A DNA stretch of 64,000 nucleotides from Cladophialophora immunda (GCF_000835495.1 NW_015622546.1:1242883-1306882), one strand, 5' to 3'. Positions 44,922-56,133 are shown, counted from the first letter of the stretch. Numbers and translations: made by a program. Notes: generated by a model from the letters alone, not told the origin.

Positions 44922-45866
44922 GACGGCGAGCAGTAAAACGCGAATAGCACTAGAAATGCAAATGATAGAGGGAAGAAGCAATAGATACCTGCTCAATCAA
45001 AGTCGATAGGCTCTTTTTGTACCCTTACTCGGTATCTTTAAGCTCGTTTGACTGAAGCTGTCCAGAACCGAGAAGATCAGCAACCGGGGTCCCCTGGTAT
45101 TCATTTTGCCCAGTAAGGGCGACCTAGTCGGAGAGGAACTCGTGCGGTTCCACGTACGCGACTCTATTTTCCTGTTTCCATCGTCGTGATGATGATGATG
45201 ATGATGATGATGCTGCTGCTGCTGCTGCGATTGCAGGCTCTAGACCAAGAATGTTGCTGCCTGCAAGGCTGAACGCGAGCGGGACTCGGAGACTGGACGG
45301 GGAATCAGTAGCATTAGAAAGCAATCCACAGATATATAATACGATACCAGCCTCAGTCGTCATCTGCCGCGACGGTCGGCGGGGATGGGAAAGCCATTTG
45401 GAGGAGACTGGCGTGCTACGACCATCCATTTTCAAAGAGACCGCAGCTGTTTGAGGCTTGATGGAAAGCTTAGATAATTAGAATTTGTGCAAAAAGTGAT
45501 AGACCCCGTATTGCAATACCAATCCTCGTGTCCGTATCCGTGTTCGTGTTCACGTTCGTGTACATGCGCCAATCGCATCCTTTGATCGCCTCAACCTTCC
45601 CGGTGACGTTCAGTTGGGCGCTTTTTTTTTGGACTCTGTCGGAAAAGCCTCATAGAAGTCGAGAGCATAATCTGCATCTCCCTGACTTCTGGAAACCCGC
45701 ATTTTGAAGCCAACTTTTAGCACGTGCAAAGTGGGGAATCTGGCAGTCGTGTTCTCTCCTTTTCATCGCTTCTATTTCAGGCAGCCGGAAGCTGGGAAGA
45801 TCGACCCTGCACATCTTTCCGTGGGCGGCAGCAAGCTCTGAGCTGTTGGTTTTCCTATGCACTGAA
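44922..45866. other. Divergent intergenic region with simple repeats
   Basis: 945 bp between the oxidase and the broken Zn2Cys6 gene. It holds a (GAT)n(TGC)n microsatellite near 45186-45229 and a GTGTTCGTGT-like hexamer-phased stretch near 45527-45567. Confidence 0.5.
45186..45229. repeat. (GAT)n(GCT)n compound microsatellite
   Basis: About eight GAT units pass directly into about five to six TGC/CTG units. Confidence 0.9.
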
Positions 45867-46610
45867 ATGTCTCCAGCCAGAATGGCTCCGCGCAGATCCC
45901 ACCGTAGATCCAAGCGAGGTTGTGCCGAGTGCAAGCGCCGGCACATCAAGGTACGAGTCTTCACAAACCTTTCGCCGTATGGGTCTCCGTTGGAGCTTGT
46001 TCCATTACTGGAGCGAGCTGGTCTGACCGTGTGCGTGTAACGCAGTGTGATGAAACACATTCCATCTGTGTGAACTGCACCACCTCTAAGCAAACCATGC
46101 CAGTGGGAGCCCAATGCCAGCGGCCCAACGACGACTCGCAACGAGCAGATCAGGGCCCAAAGCACCCTGACAGCTCTCCAGTCAACCGCTGGCAGCACGC
46201 ATCTGACCACTGTGGTCAGCGCCAGTTCTCAGGGGGACTCCTCCGTGGATAATGGCTCACCACTCCAAGACTTCAGCCATGGACCGTGTGGACCGTGTGG
46301 CTCCATGGTCAACATTGACCACCTGGGACTCTTGTACCACTTCTACACCGACACATGCAGGACCCTTATCCGCACGCAGGATCAAATTGAGTTGTACCGC
46401 AACGTCGTCATCACTCACGGCCTCGCTCATCCTTTTCTGATGCACCAGATCTTGGCTTTCTCCGCAATCCATCTGTGCATCCGACGATATTTATGTCTGA
46501 ATCGTACCTTGACTGGGTACGAAGCCAGAATCAGATTGAGATGTCTACATTCTTCTACATTTATGTTCTTTGACACGAACCGCTGCAAAGCAGAGATCCG
46601 ACTGGTTTGA
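45867..46610 (+). pseudogene. Truncated Zn2Cys6 transcription factor
   Basis: The first exon (45867-45950) encodes MSPARMAPRR... KRGCAECKRRHIK and splices at GTACGA...CAG to 46046, giving CDETHSICVNC. The last Cys of the cluster is displaced (12 residues after CVNC instead of about 6). The frame ends at 46252. The downstream homology (LGLLYHFYTDTCRTLI, FLMHQILAFSAIHL) is in another frame, open at about 46212-46610, and then stops. The intact relative at 48.9 kb continues for 250 more residues. A frameshift plus 3' loss makes a working factor unlikely. Resemblance to the neighbour (KRGCAECKRRHIKCDET against RDGCKECKRRHVKCDET, with an intron in the same place) suggests an old duplication. Confidence 0.75.
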
Positions 46611-47921
46611 TGTGTTTTAGCTGGAGACGATATTCATGAATCGCCACCAAAGGCCATAGCATTTCATAAGTGGATCTACAACTTTCAAGAATCCCTGAAG
46701 TGATACTCGTTATCACTGGACAACGGACCCGTTTTGATCCAGTAACTTGACGCTTTTGGAGCCCTTGCTCTCGCCGCGTACAAATAAGTTCCCCTCATAG
46801 CCCAGGGATACATCTTAATTTGTATTTCGCAGCTAATTGAAAGGAGATTCAGTTCAAGGACCGATTTCGAAATGTAGTTTGCCCCCACATTCATGCGGTG
46901 GTTCGCAGCAACCGTCGTCTCCATTCATGATAACGGTCAAGACATTTTTCCTTCCCCTTCAGTGGCTCAAGATGTTCGTATCCGTGGGGATCATTATGGC
47001 TCTCGTCATCACCGTCCCCATTCATCTCTGTCGCATTCGGTGTCGTCCTCTTTGTCCAGGGCGTCGACAATCCGAACGACTAGCGTGTGCATTCCTGAAT
47101 TAACGTATGCCGGACGCACTGCGCGAGGAAGTACCCCTGCGTCATACTCATATTGAAGCTGATGGACAAAGTCCGCGGTCAAGAACGGAGGAGCCTGCTG
47201 GTGGTGGTGGTGTTGCTGTTGGACTGATTGATTGATTGATTGGCTGGAATTTTAAATGGTGGATGAGGAAGTTTCATTCCCTAAGTTGTGAGGATCTTGT
47301 GATAAAGGAGCTGACTTCTTGGACCAAATAATGATTTATATAAATACCAAATTCACTTCTGATATTTGCTGCTGCCCGTAGCTTTCAATATGGGCCTTTA
47401 TCCTGTTTGGAAGGTGTACAGACACCGCTGGCGTGAGTAAACGCGTATTCGATGTCTGGGCTTAGGTAGCCACTATATGGCCTTGTGTCCGTCGCCTCGT
47501 ATTGCGAGGTCTGCTCGAATCTGGGACTTTACTATCACTGGGCTGAATCGGTGTTGGCTCAGAGCTGAGCAGGGGACTTCGCATCATCAACAGATTCCAG
47601 CTCTTACCGGCGGACCCGAAGTCGAGTCGGAAATCAGGCTAACCGAACACGAGGAGCAACGTTCTCAACGATCACTCTTTCGATCCGAGTTTAACTCGAA
47701 GAATTCGAACTACCACAAAACCCAATTCTTTCGTCCGGCGAACTGATAAGTATAAGACGTGTTTTGCTGGGATTCGGTAAGTTCAGCCTTCCATTTTCTC
47801 TATGCACAAGTGACAGAAAACGCGCTGTCACATAGTTCAACTTTTAACCTCCATCTTCCATCTCCCAAACCTGCCCCATTTCGAGCCTGTGTACTCCCAT
47901 CTCGGGACAAACCCTTATACA
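46611..47921. other. Region without supported gene
   Basis: 1.3 kb after the broken Zn2Cys6 gene. It contains short (GGT)n and (GATT)n runs near 47200-47242 and the promoter of the small secreted protein gene. Confidence 0.45.
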
Positions 47922-48338
47922 ATGCATCTCGCAGCGACCTTATTTGTCTTTATTTCTGCGACCGTCCCAATCCTTGGTCAAGATCTAAATTCTTTACTTT
48001 CCGAGGGCTCTGCTCTCCAGTCGTCTCTCTTTGCGAGCTCGAATACCGACTACGGATCCAAGTTGTCGTCTGCGGCATCTGCTTTCTCTGCAGCCACCGC
48101 TACTGTCACCGGCACTGATACATTGGCACAATACTCTTCAATCGCTGCCTCCATCTCAAGTGAGATTGCCTCGGCCACGATGGTTTCGGCAACAGTCACG
48201 TCCAATCCCTCGACAACTGCAGCGACCTCCACATCTGCAACGGCAAACATGGGTGGCAAATGCGTGGGAAATGTAATGACACCTGCTGCCATGGCCTTCG
48301 GGCTTGCAGCATTGATGGATTGGGTGCCATTCTTATAA
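47922..48338 (+). CDS. Small Ser/Thr/Ala-rich protein, probably GPI-anchored
   Basis: 138 aa from the ATG at 47922; an ATG 11 codons upstream would spoil the signal peptide. MHLAATLFVFISATVPILGQ is a signal peptide. The middle is a helical-looking Ala/Ser/Thr stretch (DLNSLLSEGSALQSSLF ... AASISSEIASATMVSA) followed by a Thr/Ser linker. The end is small residues followed by a hydrophobic tail (MTPAAMAFGLAALMDWVPFL), the form of a GPI-attachment signal. It should sit at the plasma membrane or cell wall. I recognise no named family; similar short proteins are common in filamentous fungi. Confidence 0.75.
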   Translation: MHLAATLFVFISATVPILGQDLNSLLSEGSALQSSLFASSNTDYGSKLSSAASAFSAATATVTGTDTLAQYSSIAASISSEIASATMVSATVTSNPSTTAATSTSATANMGGKCVGNVMTPAAMAFGLAALMDWVPFL

Positions 48339-48920
48339 AGATGCTGATTACACCGGGTCTGACTAGAGAGAGATAAGAGATGGGAGCCCTGAGTTTCGAA
48401 TGCCTATGGAACTTATGGCATTCATTTAGTACAAGTTGTCTGATTGCTTTATATTTTATAGCGCACTTCATGCCTATCGAACAGTTTGTCAATGTTGTGC
48501 ATGCTGCAAACCAAGCTTTGATGCCAAATTACTGTACCTTAGTCGCAGAAGATCCAGTAATCCTCACGGACAGGCTGGGTTGCCTTAGGAAAGGGACGAA
48601 GGGGAAGAAGCGTCCTTCAATCCTGATGCTCTGAATGTTGGGAGCCTGGTGACGATGCCGAGTCCTTTTGCTTGTTCCCGGCTTGGCATCCATTTGTTGA
48701 TGCCTGGACTTTGGCGTTTGAAGTTTTGGGATTTTTGACGGCAGCCTCAGACTCAGAAACAAAAGCCTTCCTCTAACCAGGCAGCTTTTTACCACGAGAG
48801 CATTCACTCTGTTCGCCGCAAATATGAAATCGACCATGCAAGAACCCAACAATGTGGACAAGTTGTCGATCATGCTCCTCCGGGAACATTAGATGGGCCA
48901 CGTGACGTAAAGCGACCACA
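48339..48920. other. Intergenic, upstream of Zn2Cys6 gene
   Basis: 582 bp with no recognised element beyond the promoter of the next gene. Confidence 0.4.
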
Positions 48921-50260
48921 ATGGCGCGCAAGAGCTACAAAAAGTCTCGTGATGGGTGTAAGGAATGCAAGAGGAGACATGTCAAGGTGAGCCGTTCCAG
49001 GGTGGTCGTCATGCGCCGATTTCCAGAGGCGCGCACAGTTTGCTCGTGGTTTTGAATGAAGCACCTAATGACAATGACAATGGCCAGTGCGACGAGACGC
49101 GGCCCAGATGTATAAAATGCACCTTTTCCGATCGGCAATGCGTCTATTCCATACCAGCACTCAGTCGATCCTCCAGTGCACTGTCTTCATTCACTCATGA
49201 TGCCTCGTCGACCGATCAAAGTCCCACAAGTGTTGCCCTTTCGCAGCCTCGACCGGCGGCGTCGCCTGAGGGGAACACATCCGTCCTCTCGCCTGTGGCT
49301 GTACAAGCTGCAACATCATGCTTGGCTTCCGATGTCAACATGCTACATCTCGAACTTTTCTACCATTATGAACGTGAAACTTGCCTGACAGTTTGTTGGA
49401 ACTCGGCCCATATCGACATCTACCGCCGCACAATCATTCGTCTTGCGTTTCAACGCTCTTTTCTCATGGAAGCCATTCTGGCCTTATCCTCCTTGCATCT
49501 TTCCTTGAAGCGTCCACAGTCGTGTGAGTTCTACCGCGCCACAGCTACTGCTCTGCAGTCCTCGGCGCTAGAGGGGTTCCGCTCAATCTTCCCGCACGAT
49601 GTCGATCGTTCGAACGTTTTGGATGTCCTCCTGTTCCAGCACGTCATCGCCTTGCACGTCTTTTGCGATACCTTTAGTATCATTGATGATGATTACACCC
49701 AGTTTATGGATCGCTTAATCAGCTGTATAAGGCTCTTGCGAGGGATCGACTCTGTCACCCAAGACTGGTGGGATTTTCTTTGGCAGTCAGAAATCGGCAT
49801 TATCATGCAGACTTCCCATATCCATCAGCACAATACCGAATACCAATCGCGTGGTGAATGCAACAGACTTCGAGAACTCATCAGTTTTGCTGATATGAGC
49901 CCCACGTCAATCGCCATTTGTACGGAATCACTCTCGCGGCTTCAAAGCTTCCTCGACGCCGAGAACGCGCTCGGCGAGGCGGTAAAAGAGAGTACAAATA
50001 TGATCTTCTCTTGGCTCATCAGCGCACAGCCCGAGTTCGTCGACCTTCTCGAGTCACGACGACCTGAAGCATTAGCATTGCTCGCGTCTTATGCCGTCAT
50101 ACTGCATCGAAGGAGAGGAAGTTGGGTGATTGGCGACTCAGGCAGGAAATTGCTGAAGCATATCAACGCGTATCTCGGAAATCGGTGGCAGGAGTGGCTG
50201 AGCTGGCCTACAAGTGTTATTTCTTCTGATGAGATGTCACCAGAAATGCTGAGTAAATAG
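48921..50260 (+). CDS. Zn2Cys6 transcription factor (UPC2/sterol-uptake-regulator-like)
   Basis: Two exons, 48921-48986 and 49088-50260, give 412 aa. The intron interrupts the zinc cluster just before its third Cys, a usual position. After splicing the cluster is intact: RDGCKECKRRHVKCDETRPRCIKC followed by a final Cys six residues on. The remainder resembles the regulatory domain of fungal UPC2/ECM22-type factors (LELFYHYERETCLTV, SFLMEAILALSSLHLSLKR). At about 410 aa it is a compact member. Nuclear DNA binding is expected; targets are unknown. A damaged relative lies 2.3 kb upstream on the same strand. Neighbouring genes (small secreted protein, glycosyltransferase-like protein, oxidase) are candidate targets by position only. 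Confidence 0.9.
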
Positions 50261-50852
50261 TTGGATCTCGCAGTTCCCCAAATTTACTCGGCCGACGGCG
50301 TGCAATTTGGAGGGACTGCTGAACCGAGAAAATATAGTCTGACACCCGGTGAAAGCTGCATCTGTCAATCCGGGTCGTCTTCATAAGACCTCGATATCAA
50401 GAGGTCTGTGCGCGTGCGCGCGTCAGTGTTCGTGTCCGTGTCCGTGTTCGGGTTCGGGTTCGAACCAGAACTCGCGGCAATTAAAGAGAAACTTGGCACT
50501 TCGCATCTGGACCAATAAATAGCATCAACGGCATATTATGATAGTATTTTCAATGTCGAAGGTTTGTTTCGGCCCTTCCTCGCGCAGTCCTGTCCACAAC
50601 AGTGCTGGCCAGAAGCCTATTGGAGGGTTGAGATGGCGGGAGGACTTTACGCTCGTTGACTGTCAGGTCATCCCAGCAGATGATCTTTCTGGTGCACATT
50701 CACGTCGCATAGCTTCTTTGCAATTCTCTCCATCCATTGTTCTGTCTCCAACCCCGTCGGTAACAGTCTGTCTCTCAACGACCTTCATTAAGCCACAAAG
50801 AAGTATCTGCGCCTCACCGAAGCAGCATATCTTGGAGAGGTTGCACAATACC
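50261..50852. other. Intergenic with GTGTCC/GGGTTC hexamer-like repeat
   Basis: Upstream of the glycosyltransferase-like gene. Around 50405-50462 lies a GC-rich run of GTGTTCGTGTCCGTGTCC-like and GGGTTC units. A frame open from 50538 could extend the next protein by 105 residues, but it looks non-conserved. Confidence 0.5.
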
Positions 50853-53675
50853 ATGGAGGATTCTACCTTCCCCGCCGACAAACAGTCAGAAGAACGCCCT
50901 AGGCAAAACACGCTTCTTCATCTGGACCCCCCACCGGAGTACCAACAGTCTCCAAGTGCTGAACAAATATTGGGCCCTAATGGTGACACGTCAAACGATA
51001 CGAGTGCGGTGTCGAAGGCTGAAAGAGCGGGATGGACAGTCCAAGATCACGCTGCAGATATCGTTCACTTTCTCGCCGAATTGCCTGATCATGAATCGCC
51101 TGGTCATCAACCACCTGGTCATCAGTCACCTCAGTCAGAATTACCTGATCATGCTGCAGTTTCCAGTGGTCCATCTTCACGACAGTCAACGTCGGCAACA
51201 CGATCCACTGTTGCTTCAGGGACAGAACAGCGCGCAGTTTCTGTTGCAGTCGACCGCTATGCCTCGATGAATCTTGCCTTCCTTGCATTAGGAGATGCTC
51301 ACGAGATTGCCTCTTTCATTGTGCTTGGACGAACCATGCGCTCTAAATACGGTCACCGCATCCGCCTCGCTACGCACTCGGACTTCCACGACCTCGTCAC
51401 TGAAAATGGGCTTGAGCACTACGACGTAGGCCTCCCTTCTGGAACGTCAAGTTCCATCAGAAAATTGCAAAAAGCAGATTTACAGCGCCTCTTGGCAGCT
51501 TTCTGGCTTTGCTGCACTGACCTTGATCACATGCCGAGATGGCGAAAGTCTCAGTCGAACATCGTCGATTGCGCCAATAGCAGTCTTGCCGACTCACGTT
51601 CGCCGCCCTTTGTTGCTAATGCCATTGTCGCAAATCCAACCAGCTTAGCTAGCATACATATCGCGGAAAAACTTGGGATTCCGCTTCATATCATGCATAC
51701 CCGACCGTCGACGCCGACTAAGCTATTCGAGCATCCACAGATGAATGGCTCTAAATTCCAAGACCAAGACAGACGAACGTCCAACCTTCTTTCGTACAGC
51801 CTTGTCGAGGCGCTTGCGTGGCATGATGTGGGTGCAGCGGTGAACGATTTTCGGACCAATGTGCTTCACCTCGAGCCGCTTGGGATGGGTTCGGCAGTAC
51901 ATCTGGCTCAGAAGTTGTTGATACCACACACCTACTGTTGGCCGGCGGCCTTGCTTCCAACCCCTTCAGATTGGGATGAGAATATTCACGTAACTGGATT
52001 CCTTCATCTTGAGGCTCCACAGTACGTACCTCCAGCAGCGCTTGCACACTTCCTGGCTCATAATCCGGCGCCTATATTCGTCCACCTTGTTGCATATTCT
52101 TCAGGAGAAGCTTCACGTTTGCTTCAGCTTCTATTGGACGGAATCTGTCGATCTGGTGGAAGGGTCCTTTTAAGCCGTGAAAGCATCATCAATGTGGAAG
52201 AGCATGTTTTTGACACGAAGGTCTTTCTTCTGGATGAATGTCCTCTGGAATGGCTTTTACCACGGGTCTCGTGCGTTGTGCACCATGGGTCCATTGGGAT
52301 GCTGGCTGCTGCCCTCCGCGCAAAAAAGCCGTCGGTTTTAGTCCCTCGAGACAGCGAAGATTGTTTTTGGAGTCAAATTGCTTCCAGGCGGGGGCTGTCA
52401 CCGCAGCCCATACTGTTCAAGGATTTGAATTCTTCCAATCTGGCAAGCGCTCTCTTTAGAGCCTTCAATCACAAGGTGAAAGAGACCGTGGCTGCCTACG
52501 GCGAAAAGTTCAGCTCAGACTCGGCCGCAGAGAGAACAGCCTCGATCGTCCAATCTCAATTCAACGCGCAATGTTCGCCATGCGAGATGACTGCGTCTAG
52601 AGTGGCTATGCTAAAGCACAGCAAAACGAAGCAAAAGCTATCGCCTTTCGCAGCAGCGGTTCTGGTCAACGACGGCAAGATCAACATCTCGGACCTGCGA
52701 TTATACGGACCGTGCTCTTACGACACCGACCGCGGCCCCTGGGATCCTGTCACAGGAACCGCCGGAGTATTTTTCGAGGGAATACAGAGAATGGTTACGT
52801 TCTTTAGTGGAGTATCCCGAGAGTGTTTGGCCCGACCGGTGTCACTTGAATCGTCGGATCCAGCCCTTGGGGCAGTGAGTCCAGGAGGACCTCATCGTTC
52901 CCAAGAAGACGAAACCGGCTCAATCAGCGGCCACTCCTATGTCACCGATCCGTCTTTGTCCCCCTTGACGACTGCCCTCGGCGAGATGCATACAGGGTTG
53001 CGACACTACAGCAACAATGCGAACCCTACAGCCGGCAATTCTTCGTCAAAATTTGTTTTCGATGATATAGAACCCGGATCCCTGAAGAAGCCCACAAATT
53101 CATCTGCGTCAAGGAAAGGCCGCGGCGACGGCCAAATGGCTGCGAAGGTGCTGAAAATCATCCAAACCCCTATGGATCTGAGCCTTTCCATGGCAAAAGG
53201 CTTTCATAACGCCCCGCTGCTCTACGGTGACACAACCATCCGCAAGAACAGAAAGGTCCAGAACCTGTCTCAGGGGATATTGGAGGCTGGGAGGGAGCTC
53301 GGGCTGGGCTTTTACGATGCTTTCACGGGTCTGATTACCCAGCCTATCATCTGCACCTACAACGAAGGACCCGTAGGTCTGGCCAAAGGCCTGGTATCTG
53401 GAGCTCTTGGTGTCTTGGTCAAACCTGGTGCCGCCATGATAGGTGTGCCCGGCTACACCTTGAAGGGCATCTACATGGAAGTGTCGAAGCACGCCAGCAG
53501 GTCGACGTGCGATACCATCGTCTCTGCGTTGTTGAATGGTGTCATGGAAGAATGCAAGCAGAACCCAGTTCAGAGGGAGGAAGTCCTGAGGATGTGGGAG
53601 TCAGAGGATCGAAGAAAGCATACGCTATCATCAACGTCTTCAACATCACGTTCTGGAGTGTCGGCGTCTTTCTGA
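50853..53675 (+). CDS. Sterol-3-beta-glucosyltransferase-like protein (GT1/GT28 fold), atypical
   Basis: 940 aa in one exon from the ATG at 50853. After about 150 disordered residues (with a short PGHQPPGHQ-like repeat) comes the glycosyltransferase N-domain (LGRTMRSKYGHRIRLATHSDF, LEHYDVGLPSG). Next is VANPTSLASIHIAEKLGIPLHIMHTRP and the C-domain (IPHTYCWPAALLPTPSDW, VSCVVHHGSIGMLAAAL). A tail of about 300 residues (PFAAAVLVNDGKINISDLRLYGP, GLGFYDAFTGLITQPI) is typical of the fungal sterol-glucosyltransferase-like group. In active relatives the donor site reads HHGGAGTTAAG and a later GDQPFW. Here these are HHGSIGMLAAA and DSEDCFW, and the expected glycine-rich GFGS turn is VAYSSG. The fold is clear, but activity is doubtful or the donor has changed. 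Confidence 0.82.
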   Translation: MEDSTFPADKQSEERPRQNTLLHLDPPPEYQQSPSAEQILGPNGDTSNDTSAVSKAERAGWTVQDHAADIVHFLAELPDHESPGHQPPGHQSPQSELPDHAAVSSGPSSRQSTSATRSTVASGTEQRAVSVAVDRYASMNLAFLALGDAHEIASFIVLGRTMRSKYGHRIRLATHSDFHDLVTENGLEHYDVGLPSGTSSSIRKLQKADLQRLLAAFWLCCTDLDHMPRWRKSQSNIVDCANSSLADSRSPPFVANAIVANPTSLASIHIAEKLGIPLHIMHTRPSTPTKLFEHPQMNGSKFQDQDRRTSNLLSYSLVEALAWHDVGAAVNDFRTNVLHLEPLGMGSAVHLAQKLLIPHTYCWPAALLPTPSDWDENIHVTGFLHLEAPQYVPPAALAHFLAHNPAPIFVHLVAYSSGEASRLLQLLLDGICRSGGRVLLSRESIINVEEHVFDTKVFLLDECPLEWLLPRVSCVVHHGSIGMLAAALRAKKPSVLVPRDSEDCFWSQIASRRGLSPQPILFKDLNSSNLASALFRAFNHKVKETVAAYGEKFSSDSAAERTASIVQSQFNAQCSPCEMTASRVAMLKHSKTKQKLSPFAAAVLVNDGKINISDLRLYGPCSYDTDRGPWDPVTGTAGVFFEGIQRMVTFFSGVSRECLARPVSLESSDPALGAVSPGGPHRSQEDETGSISGHSYVTDPSLSPLTTALGEMHTGLRHYSNNANPTAGNSSSKFVFDDIEPGSLKKPTNSSASRKGRGDGQMAAKVLKIIQTPMDLSLSMAKGFHNAPLLYGDTTIRKNRKVQNLSQGILEAGRELGLGFYDAFTGLITQPIICTYNEGPVGLAKGLVSGALGVLVKPGAAMIGVPGYTLKGIYMEVSKHASRSTCDTIVSALLNGVMEECKQNPVQREEVLRMWESEDRRKHTLSSTSSTSRSGVSASF

Positions 53676-54970
53676 TCGTCCAAGCGATTTTTACCGTATG
53701 CATCGGCACCGGCCGTACTTTCAAACAATAGAATTTAGGTCGTCATGGAGCATGGGTTTAACGCGGTCCACCTGTTTTCGAAAGACATTCATTCGGCTGC
53801 CATTATGTATTTTTCAAAGTATCTTCTGCTAGAATACGGCGGTCATCGTCCGCACTGGTGTAGACCATCCGTGTTCGGCACATTGCACTGAACAATACAT
53901 ATCTCGAGACAGAAAGTAGAGACGAAACGGTTTTATGTAAGGAATGAACATTTCACCTAGGAGGCTCAAGCCACATACAAACCGCAGAGAGCTTCGATAC
54001 TCGGGAGCCGGAGGACGACAGCAATGCCTACGGCTTTTTCCCTGTCCTTACCACGCTGGTATTATTGGACTAGCTTGGATTGAATCTGTGAAAGAGACGA
54101 AGGAAAACCGAACTACATGCTGTTCGCACAAAAGGTGTGCCACTGTGTGAAGACATGATATGCACCAAACCTGATTGGGTTGTAGTGGCAATGACCCATC
54201 AGAAGTCTGATGGAAATTGGTGGGTATGCTGGTTTGACTTCTTTGCGTACCGTGTGCACCATACGTCGTCTGGATCATATCGTCAGCAAAACCCATCAAA
54301 TTCTGGGCTCTACCTTACGGCCAATACCAACTCATCTCGTGACAACTACGTTGAGGGAAGCAAGCTGGAAGGAGAGTTAGCAAGTCAAGACGGACGGCTT
54401 ATTTAGATATGTTTCGAAATTGTTTGTTTACACCCTCAACGCCTATCAGTTTGATTTCCTGTGAGACTTGTCTTGCAATTGTTATAATCGTTCTATACTA
54501 GCTCGCGCACCTTGAAATGTCCGCCTATCAGAAAGAGAGACAAACACAAGATCAAAAGACCATTGGAAGAAGATTAGGTTTGGTATGCGCTCTGATAGCA
54601 GATCAGCCCAGGAAGCCATGATCCCACTCGACGTAATGTCGCCCGTCAAGTTCTGATAAGGCCACACTCTTAGCACCCAGAAGAGTGTTCTATCTCCGTC
54701 AACCACACTGCCGCTACCGTATATCCAAAACTACTCGGTTTCGGCGTCCACTTCTTTTCATTTTTGGCCCTTCATGTAACACAGTCTATGAATAAACTAT
54801 ACTCAATCCCAAAATGCTTTCCGGCGTCGTAGCTTGAGAGGCATAAAATAGGTAGGCGGGTAACAACTTTGTTCTTCTACACTGACTGTGGGAGGATCGA
54901 CGCGGTGCGGCGTATAAAGTCAGCCACCTCTAAGCACTAGGAGATTTCAGCACGTTAAATAACTATCTAC
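53676..54970. other. Region without supported gene
   Basis: 1.3 kb between the glycosyltransferase-like gene and the ankyrin remnant. Only short unconvincing frames are present. Confidence 0.45.
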
Positions 54971-55490
54971 CCAAGGGCGTCTATGATGTTTGGATCTACG
55001 CCTTTCTCCAGTAGAAATTGCATCAACTCCAGCTTCCCACGCCAAGCTGCTTCATGAAGAGGAGTGCCAAGTTCAATTGCTTGTTGTAGTCGATATGAAT
55101 CCACCCGATTCTGATATATCACGTCATTAGTAAACGAACCCTTATGGAGGAGATAATCTAGGACTTCGAGGCAATCTGGTTAATCACGACGGATAGCATA
55201 GCGAACGAGTTGTTCTGCAAAAATTGAGCCACTATGTCGAAGAGTGTCTTAATAACGTAGGACGGCGCAAATTGAACGGCATATGACAATGGAGTTAAGT
55301 CTGAGTTCAGAATTTGGATTTGCACAGTAAGAGAGGAACCAAGCGACGAGATCTGCGTTCTGAACCGTAAGCCTATTACTATAAGTAAGAAGTAGACTTT
55401 TAGATAATATTACGCAGCTTAGACATCCATCGCGTGTGGATACACTAGATATGTACATATTCCTATCGAACCGCCGCAAGGTACCTCAGT
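54971..55490 (-). pseudogene. Ankyrin-repeat protein remnant
   Basis: Read on the minus strand, the 3' end gives GTPLHEAAWRGKLELMQFLLEKGVDPN, a near-perfect ankyrin unit. It is preceded by SIFAEQLVRYAIRRD, an in-frame stop, and CLEVLDYLLHKGS. Further 5', NADLVAWFLSYCANPN runs in one frame and DLTPLSYAVQFAPSYVIKTLF in the next. Thus at least three or four repeats remain, with one stop and one or more frame changes, plus many stops above 55400. No start codon or upstream domain is recognisable. Ankyrin genes of this type multiply and decay readily in filamentous fungi. The left boundary is the TAG after DALG. Confidence 0.65.
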
Positions 55491-56133
55491 TTTCCGAGCT
55501 TAATATTGTCTTTGCTGGTCAGGAGAGCGAACGGACCAAGAGACGAATCGGATACTTTACCGCGGAGTGCTTTCCGCGCACCGTAGATAAGCAGGGACTA
55601 TAGATGCTATCGTCAGGGAGGAATAACCCGTGCTATTGACTTGAAATTGTATATGCGCCGAGGTTGATGAATTGGAAGGACTATACTATTGTCCTTTTTT
55701 GAACTCGAGGTGAATAGACAGATAGATTTACAGTAGCTACAGGTGACTAGAATTCTTCCTTTCGTAGAGTAGGGAGAGGATGCGAGAGTCTATCCTTCCG
55801 ACAGGAATCAAGTCTACCTCAGACTTGTCGTGCTGCATAAGCGCCATAAAGATGTAACCGAGGAACCAGTTACGACTGTATTCAACCCTTGATTTTCCTC
55901 CGGATACCACGGTTCGCGACCCGGATTTGGTTCATGGCGGCAGCTTCGCCTCGAGTTGTAAGTTCCAAGCCTGGATGAAGATGCCTTCTCCAGCTGCCGG
56001 TCGTGATTGACAAAGTGCTAGAAACAAGATAACTTCACTCATAATTAAATCACTTTCGGCGGTTGAATTGAAGCTGTGCCAGACATCGATGTGGCTTGAT
56101 CTCATCACCATCAAATCTATATATCAGACTACC
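55491..56133. other. Upstream region of the SDR gene
   Basis: About 640 bp that hold the SDR promoter. No specific element is recognised. Confidence 0.4.

Noticed and set aside
46212..46610. Treating this frame as an independent gene
   Set aside because: Its FYTDT and FLMHQILAFSAIHL segments align with the regulatory part of the neighbouring Zn2Cys6 factor, so it is the frameshifted continuation of the broken gene.
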